Part shown: one piece after another, positions 40,057 to 49,554 of the stretch
Layout of the letters: every line of letters starts with the position of its first letter
Position numbering within the stretch: the stretch's first letter is position 1
NCBI GenBank assembly: GCA_019745565.1
Contig: JAIESW010000002.1
Coordinates: forward strand, 185,006 to 249,005
DNA: 64,000 nucleotides
Direction: 5' to 3'
From: Burkholderiales bacterium
GTDB lineage: Bacteria > Pseudomonadota > Gammaproteobacteria > Burkholderiales > Ga0077523
Notes under the pieces: model-generated
Database searches by the model: none
Seen by the model: the letters and a program-made list of their open reading frames with translations, nothing else
What the model was told of the DNA's origin: nothing
Program-made: the position numbers and the translations under genes

Positions 40057-40947
40057 ATGTCTTCAGTCCTTGATCGTCGCGCCATCCCATGGCTCCGAGA
40101 TAGTCCATGGACCGTATGGATTCCCATAGCGATCGGCCTTGGAGCGTTGTACATACCAACATACGTATCGTTGTGGAAGACAGTCTGGCAAGAAGATGAG
40201 CAAGGGCATGGGCCACTGATTTTGGCGGTCATTGCATACCTCGTATGGCAGAAGCGGTCCGCTCTTATTGAGGGAATCCCGAGACCGAATGGCCTTTTAG
40301 GATGGCCACTGCTGATACTTGGACTGTTGGTGTATGTCGTTGGTCGATCCCAAGATATCTTGATGTTCGAAGTGGGATCACACATCGTTGTCCTTTCCGC
40401 CACTTTGTTGCTCGTCCGCGGAACCAGTACGCTCAGAGCCTTCTGGTTCCCACTTTTGTTTTTCGTATTCATGGTGCCTCTGCCCGGCATCGTGGTGGAT
40501 GCACTTACGAGTCCGTTGAAGAGGCACGTCTCGGTGATTGCGGAGCACGTGCTTTATTCAGTCGGCTACCCGATAGCGCGCAGTGGAGTGACTTTAACGA
40601 TAGGTCCCTACCAGTTACTGGTAGCAGACGCGTGTTCGGGCCTGCATTCTCTCTACTCGCTAACCGCCCTGGGCTTACTCTATCTGTATCTTATGCAGCA
40701 CAAGAGTCTGATGCGGAACGCGCTGATAGGGGCAGCGATACTTCCTATCGCGTTCGGCGCAAACATACTTAGAGTGATCTTCTTGGTGCTTGTTACATAT
40801 CACTTGGGAGACGAAGCCGGACAAGGCTTCCTGCATGGATTTGCAGGGCTGGTCCTGTTCGTTGCCGCGCTCGGCTTTCTGTTCCTGCTAGACGGGGCGT
40901 TGGGAATTGTGGCTGGTGGAAGGACCAAGAGGGAGCAGTTATCGTGA
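40057..40947 (+). CDS. xrtB: Exosortase B
   Basis: 296-aa integral membrane transpeptidase-like protease with about eight helices. The catalytic Cys193 lies in VADACSGLHSLYSL; the catalytic Arg is in GANILRVIFLV and the His in GFLHGFAGLVLF. It should process the PEP-CTERM proteins encoded at 30188 and 31409. XrtB is the form linked to EPS loci with epsD-epsI. A 269-base gap without a recognisable gene separates it from epsG; its own stop overlaps epsI as GTGA. Confidence 0.93.
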   Translation: MSSVLDRRAIPWLRDSPWTVWIPIAIGLGALYIPTYVSLWKTVWQEDEQGHGPLILAVIAYLVWQKRSALIEGIPRPNGLLGWPLLILGLLVYVVGRSQDILMFEVGSHIVVLSATLLLVRGTSTLRAFWFPLLFFVFMVPLPGIVVDALTSPLKRHVSVIAEHVLYSVGYPIARSGVTLTIGPYQLLVADACSGLHSLYSLTALGLLYLYLMQHKSLMRNALIGAAILPIAFGANILRVIFLVLVTYHLGDEAGQGFLHGFAGLVLFVAALGFLFLLDGALGIVAGGRTKREQLS

Positions 40948-41633
40948 AAGCCATGGGTAGGTCAATCGTCCTTTGCGCCGTAATGGTGCTTGCATCAGCT
41001 CTCTCGGTTCTGGCCAAACCTCAACAGCTTACAGAGGACTCCAGTCAGAAGCCGCGCCTGGAATCCTTGTTCCCTGAATCGTTTGGCGAGTGGCAGATTG
41101 ACAAGACCATCGTTACACCGTTGGTTAGTCCAGACCTGAAGGCGGCATTGGACAAGATATACGAGCAGACCTTGTCACGAACGTACGTATCAAGCAGTGG
41201 AGCGCGGATCATGTTGTCCGTCGCGTACGGAGGAAACCAGACAGACAATCTCCAGGTACATCTACCTGAAGGCTGCTACGCTGGGCAAGGGTTTGCGGTC
41301 TCGGACAAGATTCGAGGCATCCTCGCTACCACGCTCGGCCAGTTGCCGGTCGCACGGTTAGTAGCGACAAAAGGCCCTCGAATTGAGCCCATCACCTACT
41401 GGATCGTAGTAGGTGACACCATCGCACGTAGTGACTGGGAGATGAAGAAGGCAAAGCTGGCCTACACGCTGAAGGGACGCGTCCCGGACGGCATCCTCGT
41501 GAGGATCTCCAGTATCGATCCCGACAGCGAAAGAGCGTATGCGCTTCAGACGCGCTTCGCGCAAGAACTCTTGGCGGCTGTGCCAGAAGAAAGTCGTGAG
41601 AAAATCTTCGGATCGTTCCCCGGTAAGTTGTGA
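40944..41633 (+). CDS. epsI: Exosortase-associated protein EpsI
   Basis: 229-aa exported protein with an N-terminal signal or anchor helix (SIVLCAVMVLASALSVLA). The EpsI core is visible: FGEWQIDKTIV, SGARIMLSVAYGGNQTDNLQ and VHLPEGCYAGQGF, the Cys-Tyr motif of the family, then YWIVVGDT. Start GTG 40944 overlaps xrtB by four bases. EpsI always accompanies exosortase in EPS loci; its reaction is unknown. Confidence 0.92.
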   Translation: MKAMGRSIVLCAVMVLASALSVLAKPQQLTEDSSQKPRLESLFPESFGEWQIDKTIVTPLVSPDLKAALDKIYEQTLSRTYVSSSGARIMLSVAYGGNQTDNLQVHLPEGCYAGQGFAVSDKIRGILATTLGQLPVARLVATKGPRIEPITYWIVVGDTIARSDWEMKKAKLAYTLKGRVPDGILVRISSIDPDSERAYALQTRFAQELLAAVPEESREKIFGSFPGKL

Positions 41634-41717
41634 TCCAGGATCTTGCAACGAGGTGCGTAACGATGCGATGGTGGCCGGTGCTCATGCCGAGCTAGGCACT
41701 GCGGGAGATCCGCTGCG

Positions 41718-43301
41718 ATGACTTCGACAGGGGTCTATGTGCCGCAAACGCCGTTCGTGAGACGAAGATCGGTGTCCGCACTGATCGCGCTTGCAGTTGT
41801 TTTCTTGTTCGGAGGGCTTGCTGCAGCACTTCTCGGTGGTGTTCTTGCGCTTGGTTCGTCATTCCTATCGATCGTGGTAGTGGGCGCAGTGGGTGGAATC
41901 GTCTATGTTTTCTTGCCCATTGAGTTGATTCTTTGGGTGACCCTTATCGGCACGTTGCTGGTCGCCGGATCGTTGCAATACTTTCTGCGAATCCCAATTG
42001 CGCAGTGGATCCCTGTTGGATTGGCAGCTGGTCTCATCGCGCGGACCTTTATCGATTTTGTTGCTGGGGCCGGCCGCCGCAATAGGCTCATCTCCGCCGA
42101 GGGGGGATTGCCTGGCTTTTATATGATCTTTTTTATCTTCGTAGGCCTCATCGTCTTATCGGCAGCGCTCAACGAGTCGCGCTTTTTGCAATCCGTTGTC
42201 GGGCTAAAGAACTACTGTCTCTTTGGCATTGTGGCCGTTTGTCTCAGCCAACGAGTAGGGTCTGACTCTAGATTTCGTCGGATCAACACCGGATTGCTGT
42301 GGTTGCCGGTGCTTCAGTTGCCAGTAGTGCTCTATCAGCACTTCTGGATCATGGAGAAACGAGCCGGTGGCGCAGCGTGGGACGCAGTTGTCGGAACGTT
42401 CGGGGGTAACCCGGAACATGGAGGTGCCAACGCTGCGCTTGTTGTGTTCGCGATAACTTCAATCTGTCTTGGACTGGCGAGATGGAGAGCCCGAAAGCTC
42501 TCCCGCACTTGGCTTATATTTCTCCTATCAGTGAATGGCGCTTTGCTGTTCCTCGGAGAAGTGAAGGCAGTTGTTGTCCTGCTCCCGTTAGCGTTGGCAT
42601 TTGTGTATCGGGAGCAGCTCCTTAGGCGTCCACTTACGCTGCTGCTGTGGTTGATCATTTCGGTTGCGTTTTTGGCGATCACGGTGGCTGTGTACCAGAG
42701 CATCTACTGGAGTAAGGACAATTCACACAGAAGCATCCGTGACAACGTCCTCTTGACGATGGACTATGTGACGAACCCTGAGTTCATCAACTACCGCACG
42801 GGCGAAGTTGGGCGCACGGCGGCCATTGACTTGTGGCGGCGCGACACGAACGCAACCCCGTACACGAGATTCTTCGGGTATGGACCGGCGGCTAGTCGAA
42901 CCCAAAGTACGCTCGTCCTCGGTGACGTTGCAAAACGTCATTTCCCGCTCGACATATCTGCAACATCACTGTCAAGTCTTCTATGGGATTTCGGCGTAAT
43001 CGGTACCGCGTCTTTTCTGGCATTTTTCGCGGCCGCCTTGCTGAGCGGTATGAAGGTGGGGCGATGCCTTACGATTGAAGATGGGAGGCACGCGGATGCA
43101 ATCGCATTGACAGCGGTGCTGGCGGTATTGATTGCCACCATCCCTTACAACCGGTACCTCGTGGACCTCCCGTCGATCCAGCTGCTCGGCGCCTTGGTTA
43201 TGGGACAGATTGGTTATCTTGTCCGTCGTAGGCTTCGCGCGGACAGGGTTAACGACGACGGGCAGCGAGCCATGGGGTCGTTCGCGCAGCAGCGTACTTG
43301 A
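41718..43301 (+). CDS. O-antigen polymerase/ligase-like membrane protein (Wzy-like)
   Basis: 527-aa protein with about 11 predicted helices and a large extracytoplasmic loop (about 345-410: TNPEFINYRTGEVGRTAAIDLW, split here as two parts, with FFGYGPAASRTQ). Layout fits polymerases that join lipid-linked repeat units, placed before a flippase-like gene. It could instead be a Wzx-independent ligase. The Wzy assignment rests on topology and position rather than on strong motifs. Stop overlaps the next gene as TTGA. Confidence 0.7.
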   Translation: MTSTGVYVPQTPFVRRRSVSALIALAVVFLFGGLAAALLGGVLALGSSFLSIVVVGAVGGIVYVFLPIELILWVTLIGTLLVAGSLQYFLRIPIAQWIPVGLAAGLIARTFIDFVAGAGRRNRLISAEGGLPGFYMIFFIFVGLIVLSAALNESRFLQSVVGLKNYCLFGIVAVCLSQRVGSDSRFRRINTGLLWLPVLQLPVVLYQHFWIMEKRAGGAAWDAVVGTFGGNPEHGGANAALVVFAITSICLGLARWRARKLSRTWLIFLLSVNGALLFLGEVKAVVVLLPLALAFVYREQLLRRPLTLLLWLIISVAFLAITVAVYQSIYWSKDNSHRSIRDNVLLTMDYVTNPEFINYRTGEVGRTAAIDLWRRDTNATPYTRFFGYGPAASRTQSTLVLGDVAKRHFPLDISATSLSSLLWDFGVIGTASFLAFFAAALLSGMKVGRCLTIEDGRHADAIALTAVLAVLIATIPYNRYLVDLPSIQLLGALVMGQIGYLVRRRLRADRVNDDGQRAMGSFAQQRT

Positions 43302-44845
43302 ATCGAGGCAGCTACAGCGCTCGCAATGCCTTACAGGCGCTGCCTCACTATCTCACCGGTCGTCTGGTTGGAGGTGTTGCGAGCGCCGTCACCATCTTGT
43401 TGATAGCGAGATGGACGCCGGTCGAAGAGTACGCGAGGTTCACAAGCCTGTTCGCAATCGGCACGATTGCGAGTTACCTAGCAACTTTGGGTATAGAACG
43501 CGCACTCCTCAAGTTTGTGCCACAGCAACGCGGATCTGTTTCCCCAAGACGTATCGAGCACGCAATTGGGCTGGCCATTGTTGTTCGAGTGGCTGGTAGT
43601 GCCGTCTTTCTTGCGGTTGGTGTAGCGATAGCGGTGATGGTCGATTCGTCCGTCAACCTTCGCTTGGACGGTCTCGAGTTGGTCATCTGCGCGTCCTTCA
43701 CGCTCGCGATGGCGTGTAATGAGGCCGGAAGCGCTTCGCTTCAGTCTCTGATGCAGCATCGAGCGCTTAGGCGCGCTATTGGCATCCAAGCATACAGTCG
43801 GACAGCCGCGGTGATCGTCTGCTGGTACGCATTCTCCGAATTGGACGCGCGTATGTCCTTGGCTATCTACGCGGTTACCGAATGGTTGGGGGCAGGAACC
43901 ATCCTTGCGGCACTTTCCCGTTACCTCCGTTCGGAAACGGGCTCGGGGACATCGGCCGGTGCCAAGGGGGCACAAAGCAAGCGCATTACGCGGAGTGCGA
44001 TCATAGGCGTCGCTGCAAGCAACTATGGAAGCTACCTTGTCATGCTTCCTTGGCAGAACGCGGCTATTCGGCTATGGGTTAGTCATTGGGGAACCCAGCC
44101 GGAAGTGGCCGCGTGTGGGCTCTTCCTGAGCCTAGTAGAACGCCTGCGGGTCTACTTGCCCGCCATCCTTCTGCAAGGCGTACTCGAGTCACAGGCGTCC
44201 GCAACGTACTCGCACAAGAGTAACGCGCGATTTCCTGGGGCAATGTTTTCGTGTGCCTACCGCTTGAACGCAGTTGTCCTTATTCCGCTGATGTACCTTT
44301 CTATCAGTCACGGAGCTTCCGTACTCGCCTGGGCAGTAGGAGGCAAGTATGACCAACTGTCGTGGATACTCCTCGCGCTACTCGGGAACCTACTGATAGC
44401 TTCCCACATAGGGGTTCTCTGGGCGCTCCTAAATGCCCATGGACAATCGACCAACCAGTGGCGTGGCAGCCTGCCGGTGTCGCTTCTCGGGGTGCCGGTA
44501 CTGGTTGTGGCTGGCCAGCTCTGGGGTACGATCGGGGTGCTCGCCGCAACGTTGACGTTCTACGGGGTTTTGAATCTGACGCTACTGCGTGTCGCAAGAT
44601 CCGCAGGGATATCGTACTCAGTCAGGGCGTGGAGCATTGCCCCATTGGTAATTGTCCCGTCCGCTGTTGACATCGCGTTGCGGTCCGCGATTGCGCAGCC
44701 TCCAAGCGTACTAACTACGCTCTCAGGGCTAGTCGTCTACGGTGCTGCGTTCGTCACAACCCTATATCTATTACCTCCGCTCTCGTGGCGCGAGAGAAGA
44801 TTGGTAGGAGCCATGCTTTCGTTTGGCCGCAGCCGTTCGCCGTGA
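43298..44845 (+). CDS. Wzx-like polysaccharide flippase
   Basis: 515-aa protein with about 12-14 membrane helices, starting LPHYLTGRLVGGVASAVTIL and containing VEEYARFTSLFAIGTIAS, the pattern of oligosaccharide flippases of the MVF/PST superfamily. It would move lipid-linked repeat units across the inner membrane. TTG 43298 overlaps the polymerase stop; no better start is near. Confidence 0.8.
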   Translation: MNRGSYSARNALQALPHYLTGRLVGGVASAVTILLIARWTPVEEYARFTSLFAIGTIASYLATLGIERALLKFVPQQRGSVSPRRIEHAIGLAIVVRVAGSAVFLAVGVAIAVMVDSSVNLRLDGLELVICASFTLAMACNEAGSASLQSLMQHRALRRAIGIQAYSRTAAVIVCWYAFSELDARMSLAIYAVTEWLGAGTILAALSRYLRSETGSGTSAGAKGAQSKRITRSAIIGVAASNYGSYLVMLPWQNAAIRLWVSHWGTQPEVAACGLFLSLVERLRVYLPAILLQGVLESQASATYSHKSNARFPGAMFSCAYRLNAVVLIPLMYLSISHGASVLAWAVGGKYDQLSWILLALLGNLLIASHIGVLWALLNAHGQSTNQWRGSLPVSLLGVPVLVVAGQLWGTIGVLAATLTFYGVLNLTLLRVARSAGISYSVRAWSIAPLVIVPSAVDIALRSAIAQPPSVLTTLSGLVVYGAAFVTTLYLLPPLSWRERRLVGAMLSFGRSRSP

Positions 44846-44937
44846 CCGGCATCGTCTAGGTGTCACGTGCTACGGAGCATTGTTTTGTCGACGACGTGCC
44901 AAGCGCGCAAGTAGGACGTACAAACGAGGAATCGAAA

Positions 44938-45630
44938 GTGATACCGCGAAAGATTCACTACTGTTGGTTCGGCGGTGGACAGAAGGGGGAGCTGGCTGAT
45001 CGATGCATGGCGAGTTGGCGGCGCATCTTGCCGGGCTTCGAGGTCGTGGAATGGAATGAGAGAAATTCGGACCTCTCTAGCAGATACGCGCAGGAAGCCA
45101 TGCGACAGAAGCGCTACTCAAAGGTGGCCAATCTTGTGCGCCTAGCTGCACTGAATGAACATGGTGGTGTCTACTTCGACACCGATGTAGAAGTTGTTCG
45201 ACCGATCGACGCTCTAATGAGACACGACTGTTTCGCGGGCTTCCAACTCGTGAACAAAAGCGACGAGTGGGTGAACAACGCCATCCTCGGCGGGATTCGC
45301 GGGCACCAGTTCTTCGCAGATTGCATCGAATATACACACCGCCACTTCGAGAGCACAGGAGAACTCCCGCTATCACCGTTTGTCACGACTGCCGTTCTCA
45401 AGGCCTACGGCCTCGAGCAGTATGGAAGGCAGACAGTAAATGGCGTCCATCTCTATGAACGAGAGGCTTTCTACCCGTACTCTTGGGAGGAGCGATATCG
45501 GCCAGAGGTTGTGACGATGAACACCTATTGTGTTCATCATTGGGAGAAGTCATGGGTGAAATCGCCGTGGTCGCCAGAAGTGGCTTGGGGGCGACTCAGA
45601 CGCTTTCTTGGTCGGCGAGTTTCGAAGTAG
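44938..45630 (+). CDS. GT32-type glycosyltransferase (DXD sugar-binding)
   Basis: 230-aa GT-A enzyme. IPRKIHYCWFGGG at the N-terminus, LPGFEVVEWNE, and KVANLVRLAALNEHGGVYFD followed by TDVEV give the DXD metal/sugar site typical of OCH1/capsule GT32 proteins. GTG 44938 is preferred: GAGGAA lies six bases upstream and the family fold starts there; a farther GTG would add 26 residues. Adds a sugar to the EPS repeat unit; donor unknown. Confidence 0.85.
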   Translation: MIPRKIHYCWFGGGQKGELADRCMASWRRILPGFEVVEWNERNSDLSSRYAQEAMRQKRYSKVANLVRLAALNEHGGVYFDTDVEVVRPIDALMRHDCFAGFQLVNKSDEWVNNAILGGIRGHQFFADCIEYTHRHFESTGELPLSPFVTTAVLKAYGLEQYGRQTVNGVHLYEREAFYPYSWEERYRPEVVTMNTYCVHHWEKSWVKSPWSPEVAWGRLRRFLGRRVSK

Positions 45631-45730
45631 CACGAAGCAAATGACTCTTCGCCCAGGAAGCGAAGCACGTGCGCTCCCGTCAACGAGGTGCTTCCCTGCA
45701 TGACCGCACTCCCAACGCAATGGTAAATCG

Positions 45731-46987
45731 GTGTGTGAGGACATGTCATCGACCCCTACCATGGTGAAGGCTCGACAGCTGCGAATTCTCAGTTTCGTGC
45801 CAGACGGGTTCCCGACGTTTCGACCAGATGTCACAACACTTTTTGGAAAGTATCTTCCAAAGTATGGTGTTAGTACTGACATTGTCGTGCAGGCGAATAG
45901 TTCGAATGAAGGCGAGACCTCCTGGGGAGGAGGGGGACTGCATCTTTGCCCCGGTTCGACTAGCTCCTTGGTCCGGAAGATCCGCCTCTTCGTCTCCGCT
46001 ACCGTTGCAGTGTTGAGATTGCCGGGGAAAGACGTAGATATTGTGCAAGTCCGCGATTCGCCATTCGTTGGTGCGGTTTGGCTTCTTGCGAGTTGGCTTT
46101 GGCGGAAGCCATTCGTTTACTGGATGTCATACCCAATGAGCGAGGATCTTCTCGCGCGATCTCGAGAAGACAAATCGGCAAGACTTTTCAAGAAGCTTGG
46201 ATGGTGGCTCCGAGGATGGATAGGAGTCCACTTGCTCTATAAGTTGGTTCTCCCGAATGCGAGCCATGTCTTTGTTCAGAGCGAAAGAATGCGGGATGAC
46301 GTGCATGGTCAAGGCATTCCACGCGAGAAGGTCACGCCCGTAGTTATGGGTGTCGATCCAGAGGAAATGGATGCATCAAGGCTGACGCCAATACGGGACC
46401 CAAGAGTCGGCAATGGAAGGGTCGTGGCATATCTGGGGACGCTCTCGAGAATCCGAGGTCTGGACTTTCTGCTCGATGTGCATCGGCGAGTGACAAAGGT
46501 GGAAAAGGACGTCGTTCTTCTCCTTATTGGCGACGCTGATCATCCAAGTGATCGAACTTGGCTTGAGCGTGAAATACACAGCCGCGGCATGCAGGGGTGC
46601 GTATGCATAACCGGGTGGTTACCTCGCGAAGAGGCCACGCGGTATGTGCTTGGTGCCGACATTGCGGTGTCACCGTTCAAGCCAAGTTTTCTATTGGACA
46701 GCTGCTCGCCTACAAAGCTTGTCGAGTATCTGGCCCTCGGGAAGGCTGTCGTGGCAAGTTCCCAACCCGACCAGAAAGCCGTACTACAAGGCAGTCAGGC
46801 CGGTCTCTGCGTGCCCCACGAAGTTGACGCGTTTGCGAACGCGATCTTGGAGCTCTTGAGCAACGGGAGCTTGCGAGCAGACATGGAATCTAGAGGTCCG
46901 CCTTACGTGCGGAGCGTGAGAAGCTACAGCGTCATAGCGTCGCATCTTAGTGAGGTGTATCGGCACATCGCGGCGACTGCGCTGTAG
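45731..46987 (+). CDS. GT4-family glycosyltransferase
   Basis: 418-aa GT-B enzyme. N-terminal part RILSFVPDGFPTFRPDV, central VDIVQVRDSPFVGAVW, and C-terminal nucleotide-sugar region: VAYLGTLSRIRGLDFLLDV, LIGDADHPSD, CITGWLPREEATRYV, ADIAVSPFKPS with the EX7E-type TKLVEYLALGKAVVAS. GTG 45731 is the longest start; ATG at 45743 or 45761 is equally possible. Part of the EPS assembly set. Confidence 0.85.
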   Translation: MCEDMSSTPTMVKARQLRILSFVPDGFPTFRPDVTTLFGKYLPKYGVSTDIVVQANSSNEGETSWGGGGLHLCPGSTSSLVRKIRLFVSATVAVLRLPGKDVDIVQVRDSPFVGAVWLLASWLWRKPFVYWMSYPMSEDLLARSREDKSARLFKKLGWWLRGWIGVHLLYKLVLPNASHVFVQSERMRDDVHGQGIPREKVTPVVMGVDPEEMDASRLTPIRDPRVGNGRVVAYLGTLSRIRGLDFLLDVHRRVTKVEKDVVLLLIGDADHPSDRTWLEREIHSRGMQGCVCITGWLPREEATRYVLGADIAVSPFKPSFLLDSCSPTKLVEYLALGKAVVASSQPDQKAVLQGSQAGLCVPHEVDAFANAILELLSNGSLRADMESRGPPYVRSVRSYSVIASHLSEVYRHIAATAL

Positions 46988-47029
46988 GTATACCGCGCTC
47001 GAAATACCGCATCAACGGAGCATAAGATC

Positions 47030-47662
47030 ATGATTGGAAGTACAGCAAGGAAGCTCGCGCGAAGCATTAGTCGAGGCCCGGCCACGAGCCGCGCAGCAAG
47101 AACGCCTTCTAGAGCAGCGCTAAGTCTGTGCCGGTGGGCGAACGAAATTCAACTTTCAGTGCCAGAATTACTTGAAGTCTGCGATGTTGTGACATCAGCA
47201 AGGCCAATGAATCTCTTGGTGTTCGGGGTCGGCAACGACTCCACATTCTGGAGATGCTTGAACGCGGGAGGGCGGACAGTCTTTCTCGAAGACAACGAAG
47301 AATGGATGCGCCTTGTAAAGAAGCGCGACCCTGGTGTCGATGCTCGTCTCGTGACCTACAAAACTCAGATAGAGGACTGGAGAGCCGGACTTCTTGACAC
47401 TGAGATACCGGACCTCGATCTGCCCTCCGATGTCAGGGCGCAGAAGTGGGATGGAGTAATTGTTGATGCGCCGGCGGGATGGGCCCCGGGGCAGCCAGGC
47501 CGAATGAAAAGCATACGCGAGGCCGCTCGTCTAGGGCGAACGGGAGGCCACGTGTTCGTGCATGACTGCGATCGCGAAGTGGAGCGAGCGTACTGTGACA
47601 GATACCTCCGACGTGAGCGATTGGCTCGGGAGATCGGCCGCCTAAGGCACTACGTGCTCTGA
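47030..47662 (+). CDS. DUF579/GXM-like polysaccharide O-methyltransferase
   Basis: 210-aa protein. The signature of the DUF579 family, known from plant glucuronoxylan 4-O-methyltransferases, is clear: NLLVFGVGNDSTFWRCLNAG, GRTVFLEDNEEWM, WDGVIVDAPAGWAPGQPGRM, and GHVFVHDCDREVERAYCDRYL. It would methylate a sugar, possibly glucuronic acid, of the EPS using S-adenosylmethionine. Bacterial members are uncommon. No signal peptide, so cytosolic, acting before polymerisation. Confidence 0.75.
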   Translation: MIGSTARKLARSISRGPATSRAARTPSRAALSLCRWANEIQLSVPELLEVCDVVTSARPMNLLVFGVGNDSTFWRCLNAGGRTVFLEDNEEWMRLVKKRDPGVDARLVTYKTQIEDWRAGLLDTEIPDLDLPSDVRAQKWDGVIVDAPAGWAPGQPGRMKSIREAARLGRTGGHVFVHDCDREVERAYCDRYLRRERLAREIGRLRHYVL

Positions 47663-47701
47663 ACGGGCAGAATGTGGATATGGTCTAAAGGGAAAACCTA
47701 G

Positions 47702-49420
47702 GTGAGTGCCGACGAACACAAGGCTATGCCATCTCCGAAGCGTGGCGCCGCAATGCTCGTTGCAGTGAGCGCTTTTGCTGCCGCTGCGGCTCTCCCAGTG
47801 CGTGACGCGTGCGGCGACGAGGCGGTCACTGCTGCTTCCATTGACCGATCGTGCATCGAAGTATTTGCCGGCGGTACCACGAAGAGGGGCGATGCAGCGA
47901 GTCCACTAGGCAGGCCAGTGGACCGTGTGGGGAAGAGCACCGTTACGGAACGGGAGGATCTGGCAATCGGTCGCCGAGATACTGTTCGAATAGTTGCAGA
48001 GCCCGAGGTGATTCGTAACGACTCTGTTGCGATGTTGTTCGGCGCAAACGTTGTATGGCACCAGATGCAAGACGGAGTCTGGGACCGAGCGTCAGGGAAA
48101 GGTCGAGACGAAGTCAACGTCGCGCTGTCTCGGATCGAAGGCGCGCTTTACCGATATCCAGGGGGTGCCGAAGCGAACGTGTTCGACTGGACTGCCGCTG
48201 TAGGCGAACCATCTGCACGGCAACCCCAGCGTTCCGTGAGCTGGAAGAGTGCCGAGACTGCGTCGTTCGGGGTCCCCGAGTTCTTCGCCTTCACACGAAC
48301 CGTCGGGGGAACGCCGCTCTTAGTCGCGAACATCTTCGGCGCTTACGGGCAAGAGCAAGCGGACGAAACAGTCCAAAGTCGAGTGGGCGACGCTGCGGAG
48401 GCGGTTCGCAAGATCGAACCTAGTCAACCACTTCTGTGGGAACTAGGGAACGAGCTCGATCGTGGTAAAGAGCCGTGGTCTCCGGAGAAGTTCGCGCGCC
48501 GCGCAGCAGCGGCCGGCGCGATCCTGCGGCACAAGGGTGGGGAAAATACTATCGCTATCGTCCCGCTGCTCGAATACCAACCTAGGGGACAAGTCCCGCA
48601 GGGTCAATACAATGAAACCGTCGTCAAGGCGATGCCGACGCAGCAGCGCGACTACGCGATGCACGTGTACTATGACAGTCCGAGGACGCTATCTGTTAAA
48701 GGTGCTCTCGACACCATCGTAGGAACTGTCAGCACCATACGGCGCTTGAGACCGACTCAGAATATACGAGTGTGGGTGACAGAGCACGGCCGGTGGCCGC
48801 TCTTTGACCTAGGAGACCGCCGGAACAATCCAAACTGGTACCAACTCAGCAACGTCAATGCTGGATTGTCAGTTGCCGATTTCATTATCGGATTGACGCA
48901 GATCCCGGAGGTTGTTGGAGCGGTCACTGGGAGCGTGAATGGCGGACCGTGGCGATGGTTCGAGGTGACGTCCCGTGCGCGGGAGACCACCCCTAACGCC
49001 GTAACGTATGTCTACACTCTATTGAGCACAAACACGCTTTCGGAGGTTTTGCGAACGCGGATCGAGGCACCCAATACATCCAACAATCGAAACGGATATG
49101 ACGTCCGTGCCACTGTGTTTGCCAACGCGGCACGTTCATCTTATGTCGTATGGTGGGTGAATCGGTCAATGACCGAGAGACGAGCTGACATCACTTTGCC
49201 GACAGCGTCGAAGCTAGGCTACGTAGGAAGGCGTCAGTTTATTGCCCCGCAGACGACTGGTGAGCTGGACTCACCGAAGGCTGGAATGGTGTGTCGCTCG
49301 GATTCGTCCCGACTCCTGGGTGCGACTTCGCCGAGCTCCACTGTGTCAGTGGTTCTCCCCGCTAGTTCTGTCGGCGCGTACCTCCTTGAGTCTATCGCTA
49401 CAACGGAGCGGACGGAGTAG
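47702..49420 (+). CDS. Exported clan-A glycoside hydrolase (arabinofuranosidase-like fold)
   Basis: 572-aa protein with an N-terminal hydrophobic segment (GAAMLVAVSAFAAAAALP) suggesting export, a TIM barrel and a C-terminal beta domain. Clan GH-A catalytic Glu pair is visible: acid/base in LLWELGNELDRG and nucleophile in RVWVTEHGRWP; FGANVVWHQM near the N-terminus also fits GH51/GH39-like enzymes. It probably trims or releases the EPS made by this locus. GTG 47702 is the longest start. Exact family (GH51, GH39 or GH79) cannot be fixed here. Confidence 0.7.
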   Translation: MSADEHKAMPSPKRGAAMLVAVSAFAAAAALPVRDACGDEAVTAASIDRSCIEVFAGGTTKRGDAASPLGRPVDRVGKSTVTEREDLAIGRRDTVRIVAEPEVIRNDSVAMLFGANVVWHQMQDGVWDRASGKGRDEVNVALSRIEGALYRYPGGAEANVFDWTAAVGEPSARQPQRSVSWKSAETASFGVPEFFAFTRTVGGTPLLVANIFGAYGQEQADETVQSRVGDAAEAVRKIEPSQPLLWELGNELDRGKEPWSPEKFARRAAAAGAILRHKGGENTIAIVPLLEYQPRGQVPQGQYNETVVKAMPTQQRDYAMHVYYDSPRTLSVKGALDTIVGTVSTIRRLRPTQNIRVWVTEHGRWPLFDLGDRRNNPNWYQLSNVNAGLSVADFIIGLTQIPEVVGAVTGSVNGGPWRWFEVTSRARETTPNAVTYVYTLLSTNTLSEVLRTRIEAPNTSNNRNGYDVRATVFANAARSSYVVWWVNRSMTERRADITLPTASKLGYVGRRQFIAPQTTGELDSPKAGMVCRSDSSRLLGATSPSSTVSVVLPASSVGAYLLESIATTERTE

Positions 49421-49554
49421 CGGTGTCTGGCTGGAACGCGTAACTGATGAGAGCAAGTCATGCTGCATCGTGGGCGGATTGCCGCTACGTGGGCTGCTTT
49501 GGCACCGCTAGCGTACGGGCTTCCACGCCGCGTCTTAGTTTCTAGAAACGTCGC

